Positions 23,503 through 35,364 of a stretch of 64,000 nt of DNA are shown here, piece by piece (within the stretch, counting starts at the first letter, position 1; each line of letters begins with the position of its first letter). The stretch spans positions 3,656,205 through 3,720,204 of the forward strand of contig NC_055987.1 in assembly GCF_018446385.1 (NCBI RefSeq), written 5' to 3'. Both the position numbers and the translations under genes were made by a program. The DNA is from Zingiber officinale. Taxonomy: Eukaryota; Streptophyta; Magnoliopsida; Zingiberales; Zingiberaceae. The notes below the pieces were generated by a model. That model ran no database searches and had not been told where the DNA came from. It saw only the letters and a list, made by a program, of their open reading frames with translations.

Positions 23503-25141
23503 ATGGACGAGGCTGGACAACAACACGTGGTGACGCTTTCGAACGAGGAACTCGACGCTCTGATCGAGACAAGGGCCGCTAAGCTCGTGGAGCAAAAACA
23601 GAAAACCGCATCCGAGCGGCCGGAGCAGCAAGCAACATCAGCATCTGGTGGCCGAACGGAAGCACCACCTGCCACCGTCGCATTTCATTGGGCTCTGTTC
23701 CGCACCAACTCACAGGGATAAGGGGTCTTCTTCGGAGGAAATGCCTCGACGAGACGACAGGAAGGGGAAAGCCCCCCGAGCGGACGCGTCGCCCGAGCGG
23801 ATCAATCGCCAATTTTCAGAGGTCATTCTACGAGACCCTCTGCCCAAGCACTACACGCCCCCGACGATTGGCGAGTATAATGGGACAACCGACCCGGATG
23901 ATCACCTGGGTAAGTTTGATAACACGGCAACCCTCCATCAATACACAGATGGAGTAAAGTGCCGAGTTTTTCTCACCACTCTCTCGGGATCGGCTCAACG
24001 GTGGTTCCGGAGGCTGCCGGACGGATCCATCACAAGCTTCAAGGACTTCCGAACGGCCTTCCTCCACCACTTCGCCAGCAGTCGGCGTTATCAAAAAACA
24101 AGCGTAAGTCTGTTCGCCATCAAGCAAGAGGCCCGGGAATCGCTTCGAGCTTACATCCAGCGATTCAACCAAGTGGCGATGGACATTCCAACGGCCACTT
24201 CGGAAACCATGATGAATGCCTTCACACAAGGCCTAGTGGATGGAGATTTCTTCCGATCGCTCATCCGAAAGCCACCCCGGGATTACGATCATATGCTACA
24301 TCGGGCTAACGAGTACATTAACGTGGAAGAAGCACAGGCGGCCAGGAAAAAAGAAACTCCCGCCGAGCGGCCTCCTCTAGCCGAGCGGAAACAGCACGCC
24401 GCTCATCAGCCGCCTAGAGGACCAAGGGCTGAAGCAATCCGATCTTCCCATGTCCGGTCCCATGTGCAGGAGGTAGCCGCCGCCCGGCCCAAACCGAAGA
24501 AGAGGTGGACCCCGATGTTTTGCTCCTTCCACCGGACGGATATGCACAACACAAGGGATTGTCGAAGTCTTCCCTTCGTGGCTCATCCTGTGCCACGGAG
24601 TGCTGGACGGCGATCTCCCTCAGTCGATCGGCGACAGAGAATTCAGGAAGCCGATCGGACGCGAGTTGATAGGCCACGGCAACAGACTCCCGATCGGCAT
24701 CGCTCTCCCAGGCGAGAGAATCGCCGAGCGTCCAGAGAACGGTCCCGACCATCCGCTCGGGAAGAGGAAAATAAAAGCAACACTTCCCGAGGCGAGATCA
24801 ATGTCATCGCTGGCAGGCCGACCGGAGGATACTCCAATCGAGCTAGAAAGGCGAGCGTGCGGCAGCTCCAAATCCATGCCGTCGGTTGCAGCATAGAGCG
24901 AGCAAGCGGACCTGAAATCAGTTTCGGGCCCGGGGACTTGGAAGGAGTTGAAGTGCCTCACGACGACGCTCTGCTCATCAATGCGGTAATAGCCAACTAC
25001 ACTATTCACCGCGTATTTGTTGACACAGGGAGCTCAGTTAACATCATATTCAAGAGGGCGTTCGATCAGCTGCAAATTGATCGAGCCAAGCTGTTACCTA
25101 TGACGACTCCGCTCTACGGGTTCACGGGTAACGAAGTTTAG
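23503..25141 (+). pseudogene. Tat element 1 gag-protease, frameshifted
   Basis: Gag likely begins at the ATG at 23503 (MDEAGQQHVVTL), whose counterpart in element 2 starts MEESGRIHVTM. That frame ends at 23721. The capsid part runs in another frame through 23648-25141, so a small indel lies near 23690. The capsid region contains RWFRRLPDGSITSF near 24000. A basic, zinc-poor tail follows, then an aspartic protease (VDTGSSVNIIF near 25018-25050). The frame ends at TAG 25139-25141 just after GFTGNEV. The same frame resumes immediately afterwards, so this is a nonsense change inside a continuous gag-pol frame. Confidence 0.9.
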
Positions 25142-28100
25142 CCGGTCGGCCAGATCCGGCTGGCTATCTCGCTGGGAGAAGAGCCGCTCAGGAGGACGAG
25201 AACAACAAACTTCGTAGTGGTTGACTCTCCCTCGTCCTACAACGTCATTTTGGGACGACCGGCACTCAGCGAATTCCGGGCGGTCGTCTCAACTTTTCAT
25301 CAGAAGATCAAATTCCCCGTGGAGGACCATGTGGGAGAAGTACGAGGAGACCAGCTAGCAGCTCGGCGATGTTACATCGAGATGGTCCGAGCAGAGGCCA
25401 ATTCTGCTCGGAAAACGCCCCGGATCGAGGTAAACGCCATCACCGAAAGGCCACCCACTTTAATTTATGAGGAAAAAGAAGAAGTGCAGATTCATCCAAC
25501 CCGATCGGAGGCCACAACCTTTATTGCGTCCGATCTGGAGGAGAAGCAGAAAGAGGAGCTGATCCAGTGCCTCAGGAGAAATCATGATGTCTTCGTCTGG
25601 TCGACACATGAGTTGCCCGGAATTTCGCCAAACATAGCGCAGCATGAGTTGCATGTCCGACCGGATGCTCGGCCGGTAAAACAAAGAAAAAGAGATTTCA
25701 GCGCCGAGCAGAACGCCATCATCCGGACGGAGGTGGAGAAACTTCTGGAAGCCGGCCATATACGTGAGGTGCAGTTCCCGAGCTGGCTTGCAAATGTAGT
25801 ATTAGTCTCCAAGCCGGGCAACAAATGGAGGGTGTGCATAGATTTCCGGGATCTTAACAAAGCTTGCCCGAAGGATTTTTATCCTCTGCCCCGGATAGAT
25901 CAGCTGGTGGACTCCACGACCGGTTGTGAATTAATCTGTATGCTAGACGCCTACCAGGGCTATCACCAAGTGTCGCTCGCCCGTGAAGATCAAGAAAAAG
26001 TCAGCTTCGTGACGGCCGACGGCACTTATTGCTATAATGTGATGCCGTTCGGATTGAAGAATGCTGAAGCCACATATCAGCGCTTGATGAATAAGGTATT
26101 CAGAGAGCAGATCGGGCGGAACCTAGAAGTTTATGTGGACGACATTCTAATTAAGTCTGTCCGAGAGGTCGACCTCTTCAAGGACATGGAAGAAACCTTC
26201 CGAACGCTGCGTAAGTATGGAGTCAAGCTGAATTCTCAGAAGTGCCTGTTCGGAGCGAAAGGAGGACGCTTCTTGGGATACATAGTGACCGAGCGGGGCA
26301 TCGAAGCCAATCCCAGCAAGGTGAAAGCTCTGCAAGATATGCCGCCTCCCAGAAATACAAGGGAAGTTCAGCGATTGGCCGGTCGGATAACTGCTCTGTC
26401 TAGATTCATCTCTAAAACCGCCGACCGGAGCCTTCCTTTCTTCAAAATCTTGCACAAAGCCACAAAGTTTCACTGGGATGAAGAATGCGATCGGGCGTTC
26501 GAAGACTTGAAGGTATATCTGAACTCTCTTCCGGTGTTGGCCAAACCAACGGCGGGTGAGCCGCTTTATATGTATTTGTCTTCAACCGAGCATGCGGTCG
26601 GCTCAGCATTAGTAAGGTCGAGCGGAGAGGAGCCTGTGTATTTCCTCAGTCACATTCTAAAAGATGCTGAATCTCGCTACACTGGGCTCGAGAAACTAGC
26701 ATTCGCTCTGGTCCTCGCCGCTCGGCGCCTTCGTCCATACTTCCTGGCGCACACGATCGTTGTCAAAACCAATAGCCCGCTCGGACGAGTGCTACTAAAT
26801 CCAGAGGCATCCGGACGGCTCATCAAATGGACGACGGAGCTGAGTGAATTTGACATCCAGTATCAACCCAGATCGGCGATCAAAGCTCAATCCTTGGCCG
26901 ATTTCGTGACTCAGGTGCAAAGGCAGGAGTCGGAAGCTATGTGGAGAATATATGTGGATGGATCATCTACTCGGCTCGGAAGCGGAGTCGGAATATTGCT
27001 GCTCTCTCCTCAAGAAGAAAAGATGCACTTATCCGTCCGGCTGGATTACAAAGCTACCAACAATGAGGCAGAGTATGAGGCCCTCATAGCTAGCTTGCAG
27101 GCTGCCAGGCATGTGGGAGCCGGTTGGGTAACTATTCACTCGGATTCACAGTTGGCCGCTCAGCAGCTCTCTGGCACCTTCGAAATCAATAGCGCTCGGC
27201 TTAAACTCTACGCTGAAGCCTTCGAGAAGCTCAAAGCTGAGTTTAGAGAAGTTATTGTCCAGAAGATACCCAGAGCGGAAAATCAAGCAGCCGATGAGTT
27301 AGCCAAACTTGCGAGCCCAATAACGCCGGTCGACATGCAGCAACCCATCGAAAAAGTACTGTTGGTAGCGCACGTCGACCGGATGAAAGGTCTCACATTT
27401 CCCAGCGATTGGCGGACACCCATCATAGAATTCCTCCGTTCGGGCGCCACACCATCCGATGAATATGCAACCCGGCTCCTCAGAAGGAGAGCCGGTCGGT
27501 TTACACTCATCGGAGATCAGCTTTACAAGAAAGCTTTCTCGCGCCCGTTGCTGAAATGCGTAAGCTCGGAGGACTCAGCTTACATCCTCCAGGAAGTACA
27601 TCAAGGATCATGCGGGGGGCATCCGGGCGGGCGCTCGTTGGCCAAGAAGATCCTCTTGGCCAACTTTACAAGCAGACGCCGCTCGGACAGTATCTACCTA
27701 CCTTTCATGCCAGAAGTATCACAACTTCTCCCACCGACCGGCCGAAGAAATGAAGGCGTCAAGCGTTTCATGCCCGTTCAACCAATGGGGAATGGATATT
27801 GTCGGTCCATTTCCGATGGCGGCCGGACAGAGGAAATTTTTACTAGTGGCTGTCGACTATTTCTCCAAGTGGGTGGAGGCCGAACCGCTAGCAAAGATCA
27901 CTGAACAAATGGTTAAAAAATTCATCTGGCAACACATCATTTGTCGGTTCGGCATCCCTCGCCGACTAGTGTCCGACAACGGGCGGCAGTTCACAGGGAA
28001 GATGTTAGAGGATTGGTGCAAAAGCTACGACATTGAGCAACATTTCACGTCCGTGGCTTATCCTCAGAGCAACGGTTAAGCTGAAGTGGCCAACCGGGAA

Positions 28101-28622
28101 ATTCTTCGTATTCTGCGCGCTCAGCTCGACCATTTGGGAGGAAGTTGGCCGGATGAAGTGCCAAGCGTCTTGTGGGCCATTCGAACGACGCCAAAAGAAG
28201 GGACAGGAGTCACACCGTTCCATTTGGTATATGGCGGCGAGGCAGTCATTCCGGTTGAAGTCGGCGTTGAGTCCGCCCGGATCCAGAGCTACGATGATGA
28301 CAACGCCGAACGGAGGAACATGGAGCTGGATTTGGTAGAAGAGGAGAGGGCAAAGGCGTCCGTTCGACTGATGGCATACCGGCAGCGGATGAAGCAGAAC
28401 TACAACCGACGAGTAATCCCCAGATCGTTTCAGGTCGGCGATCTCGTTTGGAAGAAAGTCAAACCCGTCGGCGACGTTGGCAAGCTTGAAGCCCCTTGGG
28501 CAGGTCCCTTCAAGGTTATTGAGAAGCTCCGTTTGGGAGCCTATTATTTGGAGGATGAAGATGGACGGCAGCTGGAGCGACCGTGGAGTGCAAATCACCT
28601 CCAGCCTTATCGGGCTGGATGA
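25142..28622 (+). pseudogene. Tat element 1 pol (RT, RNase H, second RNase H, integrase), broken
   Basis: The frame 25217-27904 continues protease (VDSPSSYNVILGRPAL) into reverse transcriptase (YVDDILIKS near 26132-26158). RNase H (FLSHILKDAESRYT near 26645) follows, then a second RNase H-like domain (IYVDGSSTRLGSGVG near 26950, NNEAEYEAL near 27060, SDSQL near 27140). In the integrase the frame shifts near 27660. Compared with element 2 near 54190-54230, 14 bases between two TGGCC repeats are absent. Integrase continues in the new frame (WGMDIVGPF near 27790, LVSDNGRQF near 27967), meets TAA at 28077-28079 and runs on to a stop at 28620. Spliced or suppressed forms are not indicated. Confidence 0.93.
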
Positions 28623-28658
28623 AAGGCCGCAAACATCGTTCGCCGAACGGGGATTATA

Positions 28659-28829
28659 GCTCGAGAGCGAAGGCCCCCGAGCCGATCGGCCGGGAGGTTT
28701 ATATCCGAGCCGGGAGCTCGAGAGCGAAGGCCCCCAAGCCGATCGGCCGGGAGGTTTATATCCGAGCTGGGAGCTCGAGAGCGAAGGACCCGTACTGTTC
28801 GGCCGGGCATAAATATTGTTCGAGCGCGG
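28659..28829 (+). repeat. 57-bp tandem repeat, about three copies
   Basis: Copies begin GCTCGAGAGCGAAGG at 28659, 28716 and 28773, the last diverging after its first third. It lies directly downstream of pol. Confidence 0.85.
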
Positions 28830-28878
28830 GATATGATACGAAAGCCAAGGTCGCTCGGCCTGGTAAGGAGTTAGCCTT

Positions 28879-29593
28879 AAAAAGCCGACAAGCCCCGTCA
28901 TTAAAAATCGAGAGCCGCGCCGACCGGCTATAAATAACCGCGCCGTCGAGCACCGACGTTAAATATCGAGAGACGAGCCGGCGTCTATAAACGTCCGAGC
29001 GGAAAGCCGACGAGCCCCGTCGTTAAAAATCGAGAGCCGCGCCGACCGGCTATAAATAACCGCGTCGCCGAGCACCGACGTTAAGAACCGAGAGACGAGC
29101 CGGCGTCTATAAACGTCCGAGCGGAAAGCCGACGAGCCCCGTCGTTAAAAATCGAGAGCCGCGCCGACCGGCTATAAATAACCGCGCCGTCGAGCACCGA
29201 CGTTAAATATCGAGAGAGGAGCCAGCGTCTATAAACGTCCGAGCGGAAAGCCGACGAGCCCCGTCGTTAAAAATCGAGAGTCGCGCCGACCGGCTATAAA
29301 TAACCGCGCCGTCGAGCACCGACGTTAAATATCGAGAGATGAGCCGGCGTCTATAAACGTCCGAGCGGAAAGCCGACGAGCCCCGTCGTTAAAAATCGAG
29401 AGCCGCGCCGACCGGCTATAAATAACCGTGCCGTCAAGCACCGACGTTAAATATCGAGAGACGAGCCGGCGTCTATAAACGTCCGAGCGGAAAGCCGACG
29501 AGCCCCGTCGTTAAAAATCGAGAGCCGCGCCGACCGGCTATAAATAACCGCGTCGTCGAGCACCGACGATAAATATCAAGAGACGAGCCGGCG
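28879..29593 (+). repeat. 122-bp tandem array, about 5.9 copies
   Basis: Units start AAAGCCGACGAGCCCC-like at about 28879, 29001, 29123, 29245, 29367 and 29489, an exact 122-bp period. Each unit carries GGCTATAAATAACCG and CGTCTATAAACG, both TATA-like, and a CGTCGTTAAAAATCGAGAG block. Copies differ at only a few positions. The array lies between pol and the antisense gene, a position where Tat elements often carry tandem repeats. Confidence 0.92.
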
Positions 29594-29908
29594 GTCGAGC
29601 GGCTCTCATCCAGCGAAAACCCCTTTGAGGTAAGGCGCGAAGCAAAGGATGGTTAATCGGAATTAAAGAGGCAAACAAGTTTGCGCGCTGAGCGGCTGAT
29701 CAGGCGCGTAATGAGACATTAAAGATAATTCGCTTGTCTGGCATAGCGAGGTGCCGAGCGGAATGGTTATAAAGAATACTTAGTAAGTTCTTGCCACAAT
29801 AAAGGGTGAAAGGAACAGAAGATCATCTATTACGCAAGCCAAAAAAGTCATTACAGAGATAGTCTGGGCCAAACGGCGAGAATACAAAAAAGTTTATAAA
29901 AACGCTCC
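29594..29908. other. Spacer between tandem array and antisense gene
   Basis: It is GC-rich at its left and has no coding signal. It probably contains the 3' untranslated region of the antisense gene. Confidence 0.5.
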
Positions 29909-32103
29909 TCACACATCAAAATCAAAAAGAGCGTCGGGGATGGTGTCCATCACGCTCGCTAGATCCTCGGGGGGGATGGTCAGCTCGGCAGGCAGGTGAC
30001 CTTTGGTCTTTAGATATCCCACCGCCGCCTTGATCGCCTCCTCGAACGTGAGGGATATCTTGTCGGTAAACTTCTCTCCGAAGCCCTCCGAGCAAAGGAA
30101 CGCTTTCCTCACTTCGTCAAAGCGGGCCGACTCCCCCTCTTGGTATTCCTTGAGCGCGGCGTGGGCGGCATCGCTGGCGGCTTGGAGCTCTGCCAAATCT
30201 CCGTCGAATCTTTGGAGATCCGCCGAGTGGCCCTCCTTCTCGGTGGCCAGCAGGGCGTCCAAGTCTTTGACGCGTTGTTCCAACCCCCTGATCTCCACCT
30301 TCATACGGTCCATATCATTGATGGCCTGTTGCTTCCGAGTGGTCGCCGTTTTGATCTCCTTATCTCGTTGCTTGATCATCGCTTCAAGCCGAACGACTTT
30401 GCTCGCCAAATCGTTAGCCCTTTTCCGTTCGGCATCCAGCGATTTTTTGGCCTTCTCCAGAGCGGCAGTCGACTGCCCGTTACCCCCCACGGTTTTTTGT
30501 TTTTTCAACTCGTCCTCCAGCTCGGCCAATCGATCGCTAATAGCGATCTGCTCCACCCAGTTCTACCAACAAATGTCCACAGGTTAAAAACATAAATTCG
30601 AATATGCAAACAAAGAAAAGGAGAGCATACCCCGGTGGCCTGTTGAAGGTTGCTATCGCCGAGCTGCCCGGGAGTCATCTTGGCTATGCGACGCCGAGCA
30701 TTTATCCAAGCTTGGGAAAGAGGGCCCGTCAGAGTAATCTGCTGCTCGGGGACCATTGGCCGATCAGCAGCAGCCATGTACGCCTCTGAGGGGAGGCGCA
30801 GAACGGTCTTTATCAAATTCTGGCCGCTCGGCTCGCTCTGAGAAGCAGCGGCCTTATCGGACGGCCCACCGGCAGAAGAGGAGGGAAGCTCACCCATACG
30901 CCTGATACGGCGCAAAGTTCTGGAAGGGCTGGACGGCGGCACCTCAGAGCTGGCCCTCGGAGAACCCTGAGGGGTTGGGGTACTCTCGAGGGAAACCGTC
31001 CCGGACAGCACCGGTGCGCCCGCGCTCCGCTCGGGCTGTGGCTCATCAAGTTTAGAGGCATGGGCAGATTTTGGTCGTCGGCGCTTCCGAGTGCGTAGCG
31101 GCACATCATCGGTCAAACGACCCTCTACCTCAACCTCGGTAGGAGGTTCCAGGTCGCCCGCGACCTCATTGTGAAAGGCAGGGACATCTGAGGCTTCGGG
31201 GACAATTGGTGCCCCCTCACCTTCTCCGCCGGCCGGATCAGATGGAGCAAGGCCCTGCTCGGCGGCCTCCTTGTTCGTCACCTCCTCAATCTGAGCGGCC
31301 TTCAGTTTGAGCTTCTCGGAAGCTCTGGCACGCCACATGACTTCAGCTGCAGAAGCAAAAAATAAATCAGTTAGAACAAAACAAATGGGAAGATAAGGAA
31401 ACTTACTCATGCTGCAGGGCAGATCGGCTGGGGTAGAAGACAAGCCGAATATATGCATTACTCCAGGAAGGAGCATCTCGTCAATATGATAGCGCTGACC
31501 GACTAGCCGTTCGGCTGCATGGAGATAGTCCGCGTCGCCTCTAAACTTGCCGAGCTCCGGTTGCACGGGCATAGCCGTCTGCCACTTGGTGCGGAAAGTC
31601 GGCCGCTCGGGAAAACGTATATAGAAAAAATGCTCCTTCTAATGTTTGTTGGAGCTCGGCATATGATCAAAAAGCACGAAGCCTATCCTAGACTGGAAAA
31701 CAAAGGTACCACACTCGTCTTGCTTGGGATAGTAGAAGTAGTGGAATATTTTTGGGTCCAAGGGGATGTTGTTCAGCTTGAACAAAACTATCACTCCGCC
31801 CAGCAGCCTAATAGAGTTGGGAACTACCTGGCCGAGCGGAATGCGGAAATAGTTGCAGACTTCTAAGAAAAATTTGTGGGGTGGAAAACGCAGTCCGGCC
31901 AGAAATTGGTCTCGGAAGAAAAGCACTGTGCCGGACGGCGGTGCATGAGGCCGATCGGCCGGTGTGGCTAACACTATTTGGTGGTCGGTCGGCAGGTCAT
32001 AAGTCCGGACGAGACGCAATGCGTCTTCCTCATCAAAACGGCTCTCCATGGTCGTGTACCATAGACCTGGAGCGCCGCCGGTCGACTGTGAAGTGCTAGT
32101 CAT
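29909..32103 (-). CDS. Antisense spliced gene of Tat element 1 (one internal stop)
   Basis: This minus-strand gene of unknown function is predicted to have three exons: 32103-31407, 31346-30631 and 30562-29909. Both introns have GT-AG ends (GTAAGT...TTCTGCAG, 60 bp; GTATGC...TTGGTAG, 68 bp), and joining the exons keeps one frame. Exon 1 (MTSTSQSTGG...) holds a block with FRIPLGQVVPNSIRLL, resembling the plant 'putative gypsy-type transposon' domain. Exon 2 is Ser/Pro-rich and probably disordered. Exon 3 is a long coiled coil (QIAISDRLAELEDELKKQ...) with a C-terminal block around KEYQEGESARFDEV. A TAG near 31638-31640 lies where element 2 has Trp, so this copy is probably broken. The same exon layout recurs in element 2. 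Extra antisense frames are known in Tat elements. The function is not known to me. Confidence 0.78.
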
Positions 32104-32752
32104 GGTCAAGGGACGAGAATATAGGATTCCGAGGGAAGGGGTGAGCAAAGAATGGAGAAAAGCCGATTGAAGGAAACGGGTAACAAAAAGAAGAAAACGC
32201 TGGGAACAAGAAAAAAGGCCTTACAACCAAAGAAGATGATCGACGAAGGGCTGAGGTTTGCCGAAGAGTTGAGGGGCGAGGTCGCCGGAAGAGAAAACGA
32301 GCAGAGAAGTGCCGGAGGAGAATGAAGCAGCGAGGCGGCGGCAGAAGCGGAGCCGCAAGCTTTATATTGCCGCCCGGAAGCAACCTCCACCGTCCGATCC
32401 AGGTCGTTGATAACGAGGTCATCATCCAGCCGTTCATTTCAAACGGCGGCTGTCCTATCAGAAGTGACGCCACCGCCATGCGCTGACAAGCGCACGATCG
32501 CCACGCGTCAGCGAGATACTGGCCACATTTAATGAGCTCCCCTTACCGTGCGCAGTGCACGTGATAAACAGTGGGGGGGAGCATTGGACATGGATTCCGA
32601 GAGAAGCACAAGGCACGGACAAGATACTGCCGAACGGATGAGCATCCTTATGCCTGGCCGAGCGGACTAATGCAAGGATCATTGCTCAGTCAGATCGGCA
32701 ATCCAGTCAGTCGGACTTCGCCTCCTTCAACTAGACTCGAGGGAGAGGCAAG
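32104..32752. other. Region between antisense gene and 3' LTR, with antisense TATA box
   Basis: It holds the 5' side of the antisense gene and, near 32738-32752, the purine-rich tract GAGGGAGAGGCAAG before the 3' LTR. Open frames such as 32096-32479 have no conserved features. Confidence 0.6.
32359..32366 (-). promoter_or_regulatory. Candidate TATA box for the antisense gene
   Basis: GCTTTATA on the + strand reads TATAAAGC on the minus strand, about 256 bases upstream of the antisense ATG. Element 2 has TATAAAT in a comparable place. Confidence 0.5.
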
Positions 32753-33486
32753 TGATCCGGTGGTAAGAATCCGGAACCCCATAACGAGGGGTCAACACCA
32801 TGGGGAGGTCAAAGGGCCCAGTGGCTCGCCGGAGAAGGACGAGCCGACCGGATTTAGAAGAAAGGGACATCTGGTAGTAAAAGGCACCCTGGTAGGGACC
32901 AGGGTTCCGACGCTCAATGAAACAGTACATAATAACCGAGCGGAGGGACGGGTCGCCCGGCCGACGCAGGGAATTAAGGCCGTTCGGACGACGTTCTTCG
33001 CCCGGTCGGCCGGACGGACGTCCCGGCCGGGCGGTGGGTAAAGGAAGGGAACACCCTCTGACAGCCGTCAAGTCGTATGGCTACGCCATACCCCTAGTCT
33101 GGCGACGGGGTGTCCTGTTGTCCCATCGAAGACATGCTCGAACTGTAGCAGTATGGTGTCAGGTAAGCTCTCTGACAAGTACATACCGAGGTATGGGTTG
33201 CTGACACGTCTGCACCTCAGTGAGCGTGCATTAGTTCTCTCCTCGCTCTATATATATAGAGCCTCTTACTTCGCCGCAGGTACGCGAAAAATCATCTCTG
33301 GAGCCACCTTTTGCATTATTTGCTTGCTTGACTTGAGCGTCGGAGGGTCGACGCCGGGAACCCTTCCCGGCCCGACTTCTGTGCAGGTTCGCCCGAGATT
33401 CGTGCGACCAGACGGAGGCCTACGTCCTCGACTAGGAGCGCGCCACGTGCCCAGCGTCCTTTGGTTCGGTGATTCGGACAGGATCA
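32753..33486 (+). repeat. 3' LTR of Tat element 1
   Basis: It is 734 bp long, 98.2% identical to the 5' LTR by hand count, and ends GGATCA directly before the NLR LRR frame. Confidence 0.95.
33248..33260 (+). promoter_or_regulatory. TATA box of the Tat 3' LTR, facing the LRR frame
   Basis: TATATATATAGAG is the LTR core promoter. No ATG occurs between about 33270 and 33489. The first ATG downstream is 33490-33492, the Met of the MHD motif, in frame with the LRR. Confidence 0.6.
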
Positions 33487-33780
33487 GTGATGCATGACCT
33501 TATACATGATTTAGCTGAGTGGATTTCTGTGGAAGAGATATGTAGGATTGAAAATAATAGACAAACAAAGCCGCCTTCCACAACTCGACATCTACGAGTA
33601 GAAGAAAAATTGCCACAGGAGTTCTCAGGATACAACAAGTTGCGCACCTTGGTGTTGAGCGATTCATTGTCCGATAGCCTCTTTGAAAAACTAAGAAGCA
33701 TTCGTGTTCTAGATGTAAGTGGGTGTGGCTTGCAGGAGTTATCTGAACATATTGGTAAATTGATTCACCTCCGTTACCTT

Positions 33781-34068
33781 GATATATCATGGAATTCTAA
33801 AATTAAAATTTTGCCTGACTCATCATGTGACCTTTATAATTTGCAAACACTGAAGGCAGAAGGTTGTTCTGAACTAGAGTCTATACCACAAGAATTGGGT
33901 AAGTTGGTCAGTTTGAGACACGTTGATATATCATGCAATTCTGAAATTAAAATTTTGCCAGACTCATTATGCGACCTTTATAATTTGCAAACACTGAAAG
34001 TAAAAGGTTGTTCTAAACTGGAGTCTATACCACAAGAATTGGGTAAGTTAGTCAATTTGAGACAAATT
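33781..34068 (+). repeat. 144-bp in-frame tandem duplication in the LRR region
   Basis: GATATATCATGG/CAATTCT at 33781 recurs at 33925. The following 144 bp are nearly identical and keep the frame, giving two copies of a 48-residue LRR unit. Confidence 0.9.
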
Positions 34069-35364
34069 GATGCAGATGGAAAGTTTTGGGTGATGCTAAA
34101 AGATGTACGGAGACTAACTAATCTTCAAGAATTGCCAATATTTAGTGTTCAAGAGGACGATGCATTCAAGCTTGGACAACTAAAGGATTTGACACAGCTT
34201 CATGGAACACTTCGTATTGAAAATCTTGAGAATGTTGATAGCAAAGAAGAAGCACAGCGGGCTGAGTTAAAGAGCAAAGTCCACCTAAAAAAATTGGTGT
34301 TGGAATGGGATTATTGGAAACTGTATGGTGAGAAGGGTACCACATTGGGCGAGGAAGTAATTGAAGGTCTGCAGCCACACGAATCACTTAAAATATTGAA
34401 AATTGATGGTTACAGTGGAGGTAGGTCGCCTAGTTGGTTGATGCTAAAAGTTCTATCCAATTTGGAAAAACTTGAATTAAAAAATTGCCCGGGATGGGAT
34501 GACCTGCCATTTATTGGTCAACGTTTGCATCTGACTAAACTTCGCATGACCAACATGACTGCTTTGAAACGACTGAGTCATGAATTTGAAGGCAAGTGTT
34601 TTCCCAGGTTGGAAGTGCTTGAGTTAAGCGATTTTCCGACATTGAGAGAGTGGTCTTGGACTGAGGGCAAAGACCTATTTCCCTGCATGCGTGAACTTCG
34701 CGTCTGCAGTTGTCCCAAACTAAAGAGATTACCTCCCTTCCCTCCTTCCCTAGAAATGTTGACAATAGAATGTTGTCCCAGGCTCATATTAAATAGCAAA
34801 ACGGATGATGACGAGGAAGGTGGCCGCCATCTACCGCCCTCACTCAAGGAATTGAAACTGACCGACTGTGGCGAATATGCAAGACTTTTGTCCGACTGCT
34901 TGAACAACCTTACTCGATTGGAAATAAATGATTGTCTATACATGCCGTCTATTTCTCTGGTTCAATTGGTAGAACTGCAATGCTTGTACATCTCTGATTG
35001 TGATGAGTTGAGAAGGATGGAGTGCTTAGGACTCCTTAAATCCCTCAAGGAATTGAAGATTGTAGGATGTCCTCAGCTGGTTCAGTTGGATGATGAGCTA
35101 GCAGGAAGCTTGTCATCTCTGCGTAAATTATGCGTAGACAACACTGCTCTACTTAAAATGTTTCCTTTAAAAAACTCACTGCCATTCATCACAGAACTTG
35201 AAATTAAGTCATGTTCTGAGGAGGTGATATTTGAGGAGGCGATATTGGTGCGAAGCCTCACTGCCGTTACATCTCTAACTTTGCGTGATTGCATGAAACT
35301 ACAATCTCTGCCGACAGAGTTGCTGCATGGCCCTCCCTTACTTGAAAGTTTAACTATGCAAAAC

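Larger units (their letters stand above)
22724..33486 (+). mobile_element. Ty3/Gypsy Tat-type retrotransposon inserted at the NLR MHD motif
   Basis: A 10.76-kb element has two 734-bp LTRs (22724-23457 and 32753-33486), both starting TGATCCGG and ending GGATCA. Flanks are ATGAT (22719-22723) and GTGAT (33487-33491), a target duplication with one mismatch. By my count the LTRs differ at 13 of 734 positions (1.8%), nearly all transitions, so the insertion is young. A second RNase H-like domain after RT-RNase H, the primer-binding site and an antisense gene before the 3' LTR place it in the Tat (Retand/Ogre) group. Gag-pol is broken, so it is not autonomous. Confidence 0.96.

Noticed and set aside
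23403-24896. Overlapping minus-strand and alternative-frame open frames across Tat gag
   Set aside because: They are shadows of the GC-rich gag frame. Only the frame with capsid and DTGSS protease motifs fits the family.
33469-33489. LRR frame starting inside the Tat LTR at 33469
   Set aside because: The codon there is GTG. The first ATG is at 33490, so the LTR-derived residues are unlikely to be translated.
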